Position numbers and translations under genes: made by a program. Shown here in pieces: positions 53,082 through 61,788 of a DNA stretch of 64,000 nucleotides (within the stretch, counting starts at the first letter, position 1; each line of letters begins with the position of its first letter). This DNA comes from Burkholderiaceae bacterium (GTDB lineage: Bacteria; Pseudomonadota; Gammaproteobacteria; Burkholderiales; Burkholderiaceae_D), in the NCBI GenBank assembly GCA_031291325.1, contig JARLJG010000058.1, positions 16,246-80,245 on the forward strand. The letters are read 5' to 3'. The notes beneath the pieces are model-generated. The model did no database searches and was not told the DNA's origin. It saw only the letters and a list, made by a program, of their open reading frames with translations.

Positions 53082-53852
53082 TTAGGCCCCTTGCAAAATC
53101 ACCAATTGTGCGCCGTATACACGCAACCCTTTTGCGTGCAAATAAAGCATCAGAAAGCGCTCTGCCAGGAAGGCGGGGTAGCGGGTCGGCTGAAATCTTG
53201 CGCCCTCTACCGGCGCCAATGCACCGATACGCTGGAAGACCAGGAACAACACGTCGAACAGCAGCGTGCAGTATTCCTCGAATATTTCCCAACGCGTAAT
53301 GAAAATGGGAAACCACCTGATTTCGTGCGCCACGTCAAACCACGGAAGATATTTGCTCAACCAAGGCGGCGATACCTGTTCGACGACGCGCACGAACTCG
53401 TCCCAGACGAAAGACGGATGATTTTGGTAAAACTGATCGCGAATCGTCGTTGGCAGGCAGCTTTGGCGTGGCGCAATCACATCCGAGGTTTGCAATATCT
53501 GCAAGGCTCTCTGCTTTTGCTCGTCCTGGTTGAGAAAACCCAACACCTCGGGCGAGCCTTGCGCAACCAATTGTTGAACATGGATTTGCGGGGTCTCCAG
53601 CAGGTTGAAATACCTGCGGTAATGGCAGAAGCCGATATATTCGGTCTTTTCCAGATTTTTCCAAGCCCAATAATGGGCAGTCAATTCGCTGAAGCAGGAA
53701 TGCAGGCGCGCGATATTGTCGCCGCCGCCATTGTCGCGATAGGTGTATCCGGTGGAGGCGCGCGCCAAATCCCCAATCGCAAATGGCTCGATCCATCCGC
53801 TGGGCAAGGGATTGGCAACCTGATCGTGGGTAATCGAAAACATTTTCAACAT
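53082..53852 (-). CDS. DUF4422 protein (probable glycosyltransferase-like)
   Basis: This 256-aa protein contains the hallmark of DUF4422: a short N-terminal strand (MFSITHDQ), GDNIARLHSCFSELTAHYWA, and YIGFCHYRRYF at about residue 71. It ends in an AFLAERFLMLYLHAKG motif. DUF4422 members are common in capsule and O-antigen clusters and are presumed glycosyltransferases, which fits this position as the last gene of a leftward operon. No signal peptide is seen. The start could be at 53852 or, three codons later, at 53843. Confidence 0.8.
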   Translation of the reverse strand: MLKMFSITHDQVANPLPSGWIEPFAIGDLARASTGYTYRDNGGGDNIARLHSCFSELTAHYWAWKNLEKTEYIGFCHYRRYFNLLETPQIHVQQLVAQGSPEVLGFLNQDEQKQRALQILQTSDVIAPRQSCLPTTIRDQFYQNHPSFVWDEFVRVVEQVSPPWLSKYLPWFDVAHEIRWFPIFITRWEIFEEYCTLLFDVLFLVFQRIGALAPVEGARFQPTRYPAFLAERFLMLYLHAKGLRVYGAQLVILQGA

Positions 53853-53919
53853 AGGGCCACACGCTATCGGACAGTAAAGTTTTTAAATATATTACAAGTG
53901 CTGCCGGGGCGATACGCCG

Positions 53920-54810
53920 CTACAAGCAACGCGCGAACCCGCTCGCCAAATCGACCTTGGGATGCCAGCCCGGCAATCTTTCAAATGCAGTCCAGGGCTG
54001 CATCACCTCGCGCGGTCGATATGCGCGCGCGCCCCAGTCGATATTCAACGGGCAAGCACTGACCCGCGCGTAGGTCGCCGCGACCTCCTTCAAGGGCAAC
54101 GGCGCTTCCGACGAGATACCGTATTCCTCCAACGCCTCCACCAAGCCGGCCTGCAAACGCGCGAAGGCGACCATGAAGGCGTCGACCACGTCGTCGATAT
54201 AGACCAGATCGATCAACTGCTCGCCCGGCGACATCGCCAACGCAGCGCCGGAAACCGCTGCGCGCTGAAACAGGTTGACCAATTTCGGGCGCGGATCGCC
54301 GGGGCCATAGGTATCGAACAGCTTGAGCGTAATCGCCTTAAACGCATTGTTGTCGACATAAAACCGCAGGATCGCATCGAACGCCTGCTTGGTCGCCGCG
54401 TACAGGCAAACCGGATTGTATTCCAGGTTGCGAAAATGCTGCCACGAGGTGCCGGTGTTAATCAACATGCGCACATCGTTGACGGCCATCGCCTCCAACA
54501 ATTGCGCGGGGAATTCCACATTCGAGCGCATCAGGCGCGTGACATCGCCCGCCGTATGCTGCGCCAGAAACAACGACGCCAAATGAAATACCGCGACCGG
54601 CGCCGCATCCTTGACGATCTTAATCATGCCTTCAGTCGTGCCGTCATGCACATGAAAACAAACATCGTCGCCCAGGCCATCGAGCAGAACGCGGCTCGAT
54701 TCCGCCCGCACGACAACATGCACGCGCCAGCCGTCGCCGATCAAGCGTCGAACCAGGTGCGAGCCGATAAAGCCGGTGGCCCCGGTGAGCAGGATTGCGC
54801 GTTGCGTCAT
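53920..54810 (-). CDS. NAD-dependent sugar-nucleotide epimerase/reductase (extended SDR)
   Basis: This 296-aa protein has the Rossmann motif TGATGFIGSHLV at the N-terminus and the active-site YxxxK (YAATKQAFD). It also has a Thr in INTGTSWQHF, typical of extended SDR enzymes acting on nucleotide sugars. In a cluster with rfbF, rfbG, rfbH and an RmlC-like epimerase it probably performs the final 4-keto reduction, giving a CDP-3,6-dideoxyhexose (AscF- or RfbJ-like role). Its ATG overlaps the stop of the upstream epimerase gene by 4 bp. The exact product configuration cannot be decided from sequence. Confidence 0.8.
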   Translation of the reverse strand: MTQRAILLTGATGFIGSHLVRRLIGDGWRVHVVVRAESSRVLLDGLGDDVCFHVHDGTTEGMIKIVKDAAPVAVFHLASLFLAQHTAGDVTRLMRSNVEFPAQLLEAMAVNDVRMLINTGTSWQHFRNLEYNPVCLYAATKQAFDAILRFYVDNNAFKAITLKLFDTYGPGDPRPKLVNLFQRAAVSGAALAMSPGEQLIDLVYIDDVVDAFMVAFARLQAGLVEALEEYGISSEAPLPLKEVAATYARVSACPLNIDWGARAYRPREVMQPWTAFERLPGWHPKVDLASGFARCL

Positions 54811-55361
54811 GATTCTCCTTGGAAGCTAAAGGGCGACACAAAATCCGCCAATGCGACGAAACGGCAATCGCGCTCCGACAGGATAGGTTCGGCGTCAGGC
54901 CAGTCGAGGCCAATCGAACTCCATAGTATCCCGCTGTCGTTGTCCGGCGCATAGGTGGAAGTGACCTTGTACATCATCAGCGCCTGCGGGCTGAGGGTAT
55001 AAAATCCATGCGCTACGCCTGCCGGCAAATACAGCATGTGCGCATTATCCTCGCTCAGCGTATATTCGATATGCTGCCCATACGTGGGCGAGCCGGCGCG
55101 CAAATCGACTACCACGTCGAGCACGCTGCCCTGCACGCAATACACCAGCTTGGCGTGCTCGCGCGGTGGCGTCTGGAAATGCAGTCCGCGCAGCACGCGC
55201 TGGCGCGAGACGGAATAATATTCTTCGGCGAAATCGGTGCGCAATCCATGTTGCCGGAAAATATCTTCGTGAAACACCTTCACAAAGCAGCCCCGTTCAT
55301 CGCGCCGAATATCGGGCACGAGTTGGAAACAGCCGGGGAAGGCGGTAGGCAATACGTTCAT
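54807..55361 (-). CDS. RmlC-like cupin sugar epimerase
   Basis: This protein of about 184 aa has the dTDP-4-dehydrorhamnose 3,5-epimerase fold pattern: PDIRRDERGCFVKVFHED at the N-terminus, the catalytic-site VLRGLHFQTPPREHAKLVYC (HF and HAK), GSVLDVVVDLRAGSPTYG, and LYLPAGVAHGFYTLSP with the second conserved His. Because the flanking genes make a CDP-sugar rather than dTDP-rhamnose, an AscE-like 5-epimerase or 3,5-epimerase role on the CDP-keto sugar is the better guess. The start MNVLPTAFPG (55361) is 7 bp after the rfbH stop; an upstream in-frame ATG lies inside rfbH. Confidence 0.82.
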   Translation of the reverse strand: MNVLPTAFPGCFQLVPDIRRDERGCFVKVFHEDIFRQHGLRTDFAEEYYSVSRQRVLRGLHFQTPPREHAKLVYCVQGSVLDVVVDLRAGSPTYGQHIEYTLSEDNAHMLYLPAGVAHGFYTLSPQALMMYKVTSTYAPDNDSGILWSSIGLDWPDAEPILSERDCRFVALADFVSPFSFQGES

Positions 55362-55368
55362 CGCGGCC

Positions 55369-56694
55369 CTAGAAATTGACGCCGAAAAAGGCCTCGATTT
55401 TATCGACGGCAAAATCCAGCATGTCGCGCGTCAATCCCGGATAGACGCCGATCCAGAAGGTATCGTGCATGATGCGGTCGGTATTGACCAGTTCCCCGGA
55501 CACCCGGTACTGGCGCCCGATCATGTAAGGCTGGCGCGTCAGATTGCCGGCAAACAGCAGGCGCGTGCCGATCTTGTATTGATCCAGGTAAGTCAGCAAA
55601 TCGACGCGGCTGGCATTTGCCGCCGGTTTCAGCGTCAAAGGAAATCCGAACCACGATGGCTCTGCATGCTCGGTGGCTTCCGGCAAGATCAGGAATTCGG
55701 CGCAGCTTGCCAGCCGCTCTTTCAGATAAGCGAAATTGTCCTTGCGCGCCTGGATGAAGCCTGCCGCGCGGTCGATCTGCGCCAAGCCGCAGGCGGCCTG
55801 CATGTCGGTAATCTTCAGGTTATAGCCGAGGTGCGAATACGTGTATTTGTGGTCGTAGCCTTCCGGCAGTGCGCCCAGCTTCCAGCAAAAACGCTTGCCG
55901 CAGGTATTGTCCTTGCCCGGCGCGCAATAGCAATCGCGGCCCCAGTCGCGGAACGATTCGGCAATCTGTTTCAGTTCGCTATTGTTGGTAAACACCGCAC
56001 CGCCCTCGCCCATCGTGATATGGTGCGCCGGGTAAAAGCTGACGGTGCCGATATCGCCGAAAGTGCCAACCATCTGCCCGCGATAAGTCGAGCCGAGCGC
56101 ATCGCAGCAATCCTCGATCAACCACAAGTTATACTTCTTGCACAACGCCACGACAACATCCAGATTGAACGGATTGCCCAGCGTATGCGCCAGCATGATG
56201 GCGCGCGTCTTGTCGGAAATCGCCGCTTCGATTTTGCTGGCGTCGATATTGTAAGTGCCCAGTTCGACATCGACGAATACCGGCACCGCGCCGAATTGCA
56301 GGATAGGATTGACCGTGGTCGGGAACCCGGCCGCCACGCCGATCACCTCGTCCCCCGGCTTGATCGCACGCGCGCCGAGCTTGGGCGAGGTCAGCGTGGA
56401 GAATGCCACCAGATTGGCAGATGAGCCGGAATTGACGGTAATCAAATGCTGCACGCCGATCAGCTTCGCCAGCCTGGCCTCGAACTGGTCGTTGAAGCGC
56501 CCGGTCGTCAGCCATGCATCGAGCGACGCCTCGACCATCATCTTCATTTCCGGCGCGCCGACCACCTTGCCGGCCGGCGGCACCACGGTGACGCCCGGCT
56601 GAAATGGCGTCGGCATGCTTGCCAGCGCGCCGTATTGGGCGACCAGTTCCAGGATTTGTTGCCGGAGTTGTTCTTTCGACTGTGCTGCGCTCAT
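55369..56694 (-). CDS. rfbH: CDP-4-dehydro-6-deoxyglucose 3-dehydrase (E1, RfbH)
   Basis: This 441-aa protein is a PMP/[2Fe-2S] enzyme that, with a reductase E3, removes the C3 hydroxyl of CDP-4-keto-6-deoxyglucose. The normal aminotransferase Lys is replaced by His in [15 protein letters not shown] (His224/His225), the E1 hallmark. The Fe-S cluster Cys are visible: Cys255, Cys257, Cys265 and Cys270 ([19 protein letters not shown]). The E3 reductase gene is not in this window. The start overlaps the rfbG stop by 4 bp (ATGA). Confidence 0.95.
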   Translation of the reverse strand: MSAAQSKEQLRQQILELVAQYGALASMPTPFQPGVTVVPPAGKVVGAPEMKMMVEASLDAWLTTGRFNDQFEARLAKLIGVQHLITVNSGSSANLVAFSTLTSPKLGARAIKPGDEVIGVAAGFPTTVNPILQFGAVPVFVDVELGTYNIDASKIEAAISDKTRAIMLAHTLGNPFNLDVVVALCKKYNLWLIEDCCDALGSTYRGQMVGTFGDIGTVSFYPAHHITMGEGGAVFTNNSELKQIAESFRDWGRDCYCAPGKDNTCGKRFCWKLGALPEGYDHKYTYSHLGYNLKITDMQAACGLAQIDRAAGFIQARKDNFAYLKERLASCAEFLILPEATEHAEPSWFGFPLTLKPAANASRVDLLTYLDQYKIGTRLLFAGNLTRQPYMIGRQYRVSGELVNTDRIMHDTFWIGVYPGLTRDMLDFAVDKIEAFFGVNF

Positions 56695-57776
56695 GACTGC
56701 GACCCGATTGAAGAGTTTTGATAAGAGAGAATTTGTTGCAGCGTCAACGCCCGCATATCGGCCTGCGCCTGATGCGCCTTGTGCCAGGCGACGATCCGCT
56801 CAATCGCTTGCGCCAGGCTCCAGCGCGGTTGCCAACCCAGGCGGGCCTTGGCCTTCGCGCAATCGAGCTTCAGGTACGTCGCTTCATGCGGTTGCGGCGT
56901 GCCATCCAGACGCCATGCCGCACCCTCGCCCCATGATTTGCAAATCCGTTCGACGATCCATTCTACCGGACGGGCATCGCTATCGTGCGGGCCGAAGTTG
57001 AAGCCTTCTGCATAGCTTGCGCCGTGCAGAAACAAATGTTCGGCCAGCGCCAGATAACCGGACAAGGGTTCCAGCACATGTTGCCACGGGCGGATCGCTC
57101 CGGGATTGCGGATATCGACTGCTGCGCCGGCGGCAATGGCGCGCATCATATCGGGTATCAAGCGATCCTGCGCCCAATCGCCGCCGCCGATGACGTTGCC
57201 GGCGCGCGCCGAGGCCAGGGCCACGCCGTGTTCGGCGTGATGCTCCGGGTGGAAATAAGAGTTGCGGTAAGCGGCAGTCACCAGTTCCGCGCAAGCCTTG
57301 CTATTGCTATAGGGATCGAAGCCGCCGAGCGCCTCGTTCTCGCGGTAGCCCCACAGCCACTCCTTGTTTTCGTAGCACTTGTCGCTGGTGACGTTGACCA
57401 CCGCCGCAATTCCCTCGGTCGCGCGCACCGCCTCGAACAGGTTGACCAAGCCCATCACGTTGGTCGAATAGGTGTCGACCGGGTGCGCATACGAGTACCG
57501 CACCAATGCCTGCGCCGCCATGTGAATCACGATCTCGGGGCGCGCGTCTTGCAGCGCGCGCGTGAGGGCTGCGCCATCGCGAATATCGCCGATGATCGAC
57601 GTCATTCCCTTGCCGACATCGGCGACCGCGAACAGACTCGGTTCGGTCGGCGGCGGCAATGCATAGCCGGTCACAACAGCGCCCAACTGCTGCAGCCACA
57701 GGCTTAACCAGCTTCCCTTGAAGCCGGTATGCCCGGTCAGGAATACCCGCTTGCCGCGCCAGAATTCCGGCGTCAT
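56691..57776 (-). CDS. rfbG: CDP-glucose 4,6-dehydratase
   Basis: This protein of about 361 aa has [15 protein letters not shown] (Rossmann Gly-rich loop), [41 protein letters not shown] and [11 protein letters not shown], the fingerprint of this family. It converts CDP-glucose to CDP-4-keto-6-deoxyglucose. The start at 57776 (MTPEFWRGK) overlaps the rfbF stop (ATGA) with GGAAG 8 bases upstream; an ATG two codons earlier has too short a spacing. It is in the order rfbF-rfbG-rfbH on the minus strand. Confidence 0.95.
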   Translation of the reverse strand: MTPEFWRGKRVFLTGHTGFKGSWLSLWLQQLGAVVTGYALPPPTEPSLFAVADVGKGMTSIIGDIRDGAALTRALQDARPEIVIHMAAQALVRYSYAHPVDTYSTNVMGLVNLFEAVRATEGIAAVVNVTSDKCYENKEWLWGYRENEALGGFDPYSNSKACAELVTAAYRNSYFHPEHHAEHGVALASARAGNVIGGGDWAQDRLIPDMMRAIAAGAAVDIRNPGAIRPWQHVLEPLSGYLALAEHLFLHGASYAEGFNFGPHDSDARPVEWIVERICKSWGEGAAWRLDGTPQPHEATYLKLDCAKAKARLGWQPRWSLAQAIERIVAWHKAHQAQADMRALTLQQILSYQNSSIGSQS

Positions 57777-58546
57777 GGCCATTGCTTCCAGGGCGCAGCG
57801 CCTTTTTGCCACAAGTCTTCCAGCAACACCCGGTCGCGCAAGGTGTCCATCGGCTGCCAAAAGCCGGAATGGAAGAAGGCGTCGATCTGGTTATCCCTGG
57901 CCAATCCTTCCATCGGGTCTTTTTCCCAAATCGTGCTGTCGCCTTCGATGTAATCGATAGCCTTCGGCGACAACACGAAATAGCCACCATTGATCCAGCT
58001 GCCGTCGCCGCGCGGCTTTTCCCGGAAGCTCAAGATGCGTTGTCCTTCGATTTCGATTGCGCCGAACCGTCCGGGCGGTTGCACTGCGGTCATGGTGCCG
58101 AGCTTGCCGTGCTGCTTGTGGAAGGCAATCGATGCAGCGATGTCGATATCGGCCACGCCGTCGCCATAGGTGAAGCAAAACGCCTCGTCGTTTTCGACGT
58201 ACTTGCGGACCCGCTTGAGGCGACCGCCGGTCAGCGTGTCGTCTCCTGTGTCGACCAGCGTCACCTTCCACGGTTCGGCATGGCGCGAATGCACTTCCAT
58301 CGTGTTGTAGTGCAGGTCGAAGGTGACATCCGACGTATGCAAAAAATAGTTGGCGAAAAATTCCTTGATGACATAGCCCTTGTAGCCGCAGCAGATCACG
58401 AATTCGTTGATGCCGTGCGCCGAGTAAGACTTCAGGATATGCCACAAGATCGGCTTGCCGCCGATTTCGACCATCGGCTTCGGCTTGATCGTCGTTTCTT
58501 CACTGAGCCGCGTGCCCAATCCGCCCGCGAGTATGACTGCTTTCAT
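57773..58546 (-). CDS. rfbF: Glucose-1-phosphate cytidylyltransferase
   Basis: This protein of about 257 aa has [20 protein letters not shown] at the nucleotide-binding N-terminus, [32 protein letters not shown] (metal-binding) and [20 protein letters not shown]. It makes CDP-glucose, the first committed step. The start at 58546 follows GAGAGGAG by about 6 bases; an in-frame ATG six codons upstream is less favourable. It overlaps rfbG by 4 bp. Confidence 0.95.
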   Translation of the reverse strand: MKAVILAGGLGTRLSEETTIKPKPMVEIGGKPILWHILKSYSAHGINEFVICCGYKGYVIKEFFANYFLHTSDVTFDLHYNTMEVHSRHAEPWKVTLVDTGDDTLTGGRLKRVRKYVENDEAFCFTYGDGVADIDIAASIAFHKQHGKLGTMTAVQPPGRFGAIEIEGQRILSFREKPRGDGSWINGGYFVLSPKAIDYIEGDSTIWEKDPMEGLARDNQIDAFFHSGFWQPMDTLRDRVLLEDLWQKGAAPWKQWP

Positions 58547-58570
58547 GTTGACTCCTCTCCACACCTATTA

Positions 58571-59878
58571 TTAGCTTAACACTTCGTCCACCGCCCGCAT
58601 GAAAACTTCCCTGCCATAGCCTTGCAGATAGAATTGCCGCGAGCGGGCCACGCGCTCTGCATGATTTTCGCCGGCCAGTTTCAGTTTATCGATCAGTTCG
58701 GGGATCGAGCGCCAGCCCAGATCCAGGTCGGCGAACAACTCCGTATGCCGCAACAGCGGCGGCCGGTCATCCAGCGCGAAATACACCAGCGGATAGCCGC
58801 AACCCTGCACCTCGATCGCGCCGCGCACGCCGGCCACCGGAAACGAATTGAGAAAGACGTGCGCGTCGATTTCCTTGAGCGTATCCCACAACGACGGCAC
58901 CGACGGCATATAGGTAAAGCGCGCCGGATCGATGCCGCGCTCGCGCAAGGTGGCGCGGATGAATTCCGGCGCCGAATCGCCCAACGACCCGATATGCCAA
59001 TAGTGCCCGCCGGTCGCGGCCAATATTCCGGCAACCACCAGATGATAGGCGAACGGCCCATCGAACTTGTATTTGGTGGAGGAGCCGGCGGTGACGATAT
59101 TCATTGCATTCGGCACCGGCTGCGAAAAGGTTTTGACGCCGCGATCTTCGACGAACAAAGGCAACACGATCGACTTGCGTTGCAAGTGCTGCTCGCAGAA
59201 ATGCTGGATGTGACGGGTGAAATCGACATGCACGTAATCTTCCAGCGTGCCGCCGAGCGCCGGATTATGGTCGCAATGATGCATGAAGATCTTTTTCACC
59301 GAACGCGGCAGGCTGACAGCGGCGACGAACGCGATAGGGTCCGGATGATGCACCATGAACATCACGCTTTGGGGGCGTACCGCGCGGAAAATGGTTTGAA
59401 GTTCGCGCACTTTCTCTGAAATACCGAGTTTTTGCAAGCGGTGCACCATCGCCATCGGCATACGCTCGGTCGCGGTTTCGATTTTTTCCGTGCCTTTAAG
59501 GTACTTGCCGAACAGGTCGGTCAGCACCACGACCGCGCCGCCCATCGCCTGCACCAGATCGGCAGTCACCAAGGAATGGCCACCGCTATTGTAGAACTCG
59601 GACAGGATAATCAAGCGCGCCGTGCCGGGCGTCCATTCGGCCTTGCCTTCGGGATCGTCGTGCATGCGCTGGCCGAGTTGCAGCAGCAAGCGGTCGAATC
59701 CGGCCAGGAACAGGGTGTGGCCGAATACATAGGGAATCATGTTGAACGAGGCCACGCCGGACGCGATCGCATACAGCGCCTGCTCGTATTCGCCATTCTC
59801 GATTTTCGATGCAATCGCCGGCTCAATCTCGTTGTGATAGAGATTCAGTCTCGGCAAGACATCCTGCTGCTCATTCAT
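58571..59878 (-). CDS. GT-B-type glycosyltransferase
   Basis: This 435-aa protein has an N-terminal helical start and a Rossmann-like first half (TARLIILSEFYNSGGHSLVT; IFMHHCDHNPALGGTL). The second half has the GT-B donor pattern VTAGSSTKYKFDGPFAYHLV, then HIGSLGD and a terminal acceptor-donor bridge (HVFLNSFPVAGVRGAIEVQG). The donor and acceptor are unknown; transfer of a dideoxyhexose is conceivable since rfbF follows 24 bp downstream. It is likely part of the polysaccharide operon. Confidence 0.72.
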   Translation of the reverse strand: MNEQQDVLPRLNLYHNEIEPAIASKIENGEYEQALYAIASGVASFNMIPYVFGHTLFLAGFDRLLLQLGQRMHDDPEGKAEWTPGTARLIILSEFYNSGGHSLVTADLVQAMGGAVVVLTDLFGKYLKGTEKIETATERMPMAMVHRLQKLGISEKVRELQTIFRAVRPQSVMFMVHHPDPIAFVAAVSLPRSVKKIFMHHCDHNPALGGTLEDYVHVDFTRHIQHFCEQHLQRKSIVLPLFVEDRGVKTFSQPVPNAMNIVTAGSSTKYKFDGPFAYHLVVAGILAATGGHYWHIGSLGDSAPEFIRATLRERGIDPARFTYMPSVPSLWDTLKEIDAHVFLNSFPVAGVRGAIEVQGCGYPLVYFALDDRPPLLRHTELFADLDLGWRSIPELIDKLKLAGENHAERVARSRQFYLQGYGREVFMRAVDEVLS

Positions 59879-59987
59879 TACGCATGCTCTTTCGTCGCAT
59901 TATCGATCAATTTGCATAGTATCAACAAGGAAGGACTAACCAATTGCCTGAGGATAGCGTGAAAGCAGCTTCTATTCGTTCGGCGGC

Positions 59988-60803
59988 TCACGGCAATCGC
60001 AAGCCGGCTAATACTGAATTTCGGAATCGCGCAAACGATTCGATATAGCGCCCGTCCCTGGTACTCAAAAACGCCATTTTGAGCGCATTGGCAATGCGCA
60101 TCTCGTGATCGAGCCGAGATGCGGGAATGCCGCTGCGGGTGATGGCGAACGGATCGTAGGCCTTGGCAGAAAATTGATAGCATATCAACATGAGCGTAGC
60201 CAGCCGCTCCATCATGAAGACCTTCAAGCCGACCTCGCCGACCTGCGCGTGATAGTCGGTCGGTGCGTTCAGGCGCGTGGCCAAAGGGTTGTCTGCGGCT
60301 TCGGAAAGAGCAAACAAATGTTCGCCCAATTCCAGCCATTTGCGCCAAAACTTCGCTTTGGCGACGAAATAATTGGAAAAAATTGAATTGTTGAAATCGC
60401 AAACAAGCGAGCGCAAATCGACCGCAATACCAACCGATGAAACAAATTGCTGCATCGCATCCATTAACCCGGCATGATTCGCGTCGCCATGTTCAAAAAT
60501 ATTGATGAAAAATGCCTGTTGTTCGACGAAGGGCGAGAAAAAATAGACTTCGGCCTCGTTCTCTTCGATAAAGTCGACTACCGTGCGCCCGCTCAAGCCG
60601 GTCTTGGCCTGGAACTTGGGAGAAAAAAAGCCGTAATAGGTATTCTCGTCGAGCGGATTGTTCAACAAAAATCTGCGAATCGGCCAATATTCGCGCCAAT
60701 CCGGGCGCTCGTTGTTTGCGTTATCCAATGGGATGAACAAGGGGTCGAGGCCGGCGCGGGTCGCGTCGTCGTAATATATTTGATAGATGCTAAGACTTTT
60801 CAT
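59988..60803 (-). CDS. Unknown protein, paralogue of the next gene
   Basis: This 271-aa protein has no signal peptide or membrane segment. It starts MKSLSIYQIYYDDATRAGLD, then contains WREYWPIRRFLLNNPLDENT, YYGFFSPKFQAKTGLS and FSNYFVAKAKFWRKWLELGE. The neighbour at 60824-61621 shows the same blocks in the same order, so they are a tandem duplicated pair with about one-third identity by eye. Position among glycosyltransferases suggests surface polysaccharide or glycan modification, but I cannot name the family. They are 20 bp apart. Confidence 0.75.
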   Translation of the reverse strand: MKSLSIYQIYYDDATRAGLDPLFIPLDNANNERPDWREYWPIRRFLLNNPLDENTYYGFFSPKFQAKTGLSGRTVVDFIEENEAEVYFFSPFVEQQAFFINIFEHGDANHAGLMDAMQQFVSSVGIAVDLRSLVCDFNNSIFSNYFVAKAKFWRKWLELGEHLFALSEAADNPLATRLNAPTDYHAQVGEVGLKVFMMERLATLMLICYQFSAKAYDPFAITRSGIPASRLDHEMRIANALKMAFLSTRDGRYIESFARFRNSVLAGLRLP

Positions 60804-60823
60804 GGCTGCCTGTCGCTCCCCGT

Positions 60824-61621
60824 TTACCGCAATTTATCGCGTATGGCGGCAAACGCGCTCAAATACTGCGGATAACCTTGTTCGCGGATCGCGATTTTCA
60901 ACGCGTCGCTGATGACCGCATCCTGCCTGTTGTCGCCCAATTTGCTGGCCGACCACGCGCAGGCGAAGGTGTTGTAGGCGCGCACCTTCCACGCGGGATT
61001 GACGGTCAACAGCAAGGATGCGATGCGTTCCATCAGGAACACCTTGCGCTGCACCGCACCGGTGTAGGTGGTGGCGTGCAGCAAGGATTGCTGCAACGCA
61101 CTTTCCGCCCCTTCGCACACCGCAAACAGCTTTTCATTCAAAGCAAGCCAGTCCCGCCAAAATGCCGGTCGCGCGACAAAATAATTGCTGAACACGATTT
61201 GGCGCGAATCCATGACCAGCGCCCCCAGCGGTATGGACATGCCGATCGACGCCAGGAACGCCTCGCTGGCGGGCAGAAAACCAGGGTCGAATACTTCGTT
61301 TTGCTCGAATACATTGAGGAAAAACGCGCCCATATCTGGCTGCGGGCTGAATGTCACGACATCGGTTGCGGGCGGCGACGAACGGATGAAATCCTGCACC
61401 TGCGCATGGCTCAAACCGATTTTCTCCGCGAAGCGCGGCGAAAAGAAACCGTACCAGCAATCCTCCGCCAAAGGCTCGGAGAGTAGAAATTTGCGGATCG
61501 GCCAATATTCGCGCCAATCGTTGCGCGCGCCGTCGAGGTTATCCAAAGGAAGATAGCCGGCGCCGATATTTTCCAGGGTTTTTTGAGAATAGACGATTTG
61601 GTAGAGCTTGATGTCGGGCAT
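60824..61621 (-). CDS. Unknown protein, paralogue of the previous gene
   Basis: This 265-aa protein has the shared blocks: LYQIVYSQKTLENIG, WREYWPIRKFLLSEPLAED, WYGFFSPRFAEKIGLSHAQV, FLNVFEQNEVFD, and IVFSNYFVARPAFWRDWLAL. It then has VFLMERIASLLLTVN, matched by VFMMERLATLMLICY in the paralogue. The pattern of a short N-terminal strand, a helical middle and an aromatic-rich core is soluble and cytosolic. It is the first gene of the leftward polysaccharide operon, divergent from the OGT-like gene. Function is unknown. Confidence 0.75.
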   Translation of the reverse strand: MPDIKLYQIVYSQKTLENIGAGYLPLDNLDGARNDWREYWPIRKFLLSEPLAEDCWYGFFSPRFAEKIGLSHAQVQDFIRSSPPATDVVTFSPQPDMGAFFLNVFEQNEVFDPGFLPASEAFLASIGMSIPLGALVMDSRQIVFSNYFVARPAFWRDWLALNEKLFAVCEGAESALQQSLLHATTYTGAVQRKVFLMERIASLLLTVNPAWKVRAYNTFACAWSASKLGDNRQDAVISDALKIAIREQGYPQYLSAFAAIRDKLR

Positions 61622-61788
61622 ATTGGGTCAACTATTCAATAAACATTCACTAACCGGAACACCAGTAGACCGCATCCGATGCATTGCCGTCAAGACCAGC
61701 CTCTTATGTACCGCTTTTTCTTGATTTGTTTTTCCAGGATTCTGCTAATCTGGCGCTGGTTGAATATTAAACAGCGCAGCGACAAACT
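61622..61788. promoter_or_regulatory. Divergent promoter region of the polysaccharide and OGT-like genes
   Basis: This 167-bp region between divergent start codons must hold both promoters. The right half is AT-rich. No single box pair is convincing by eye. Confidence 0.4.

Noticed and set aside
54807..55361. Annotation as RmlC of a dTDP-rhamnose pathway
   Set aside because: No rmlA, rmlB or rmlD partners are present; the neighbours handle CDP-sugars, so only the fold is called.
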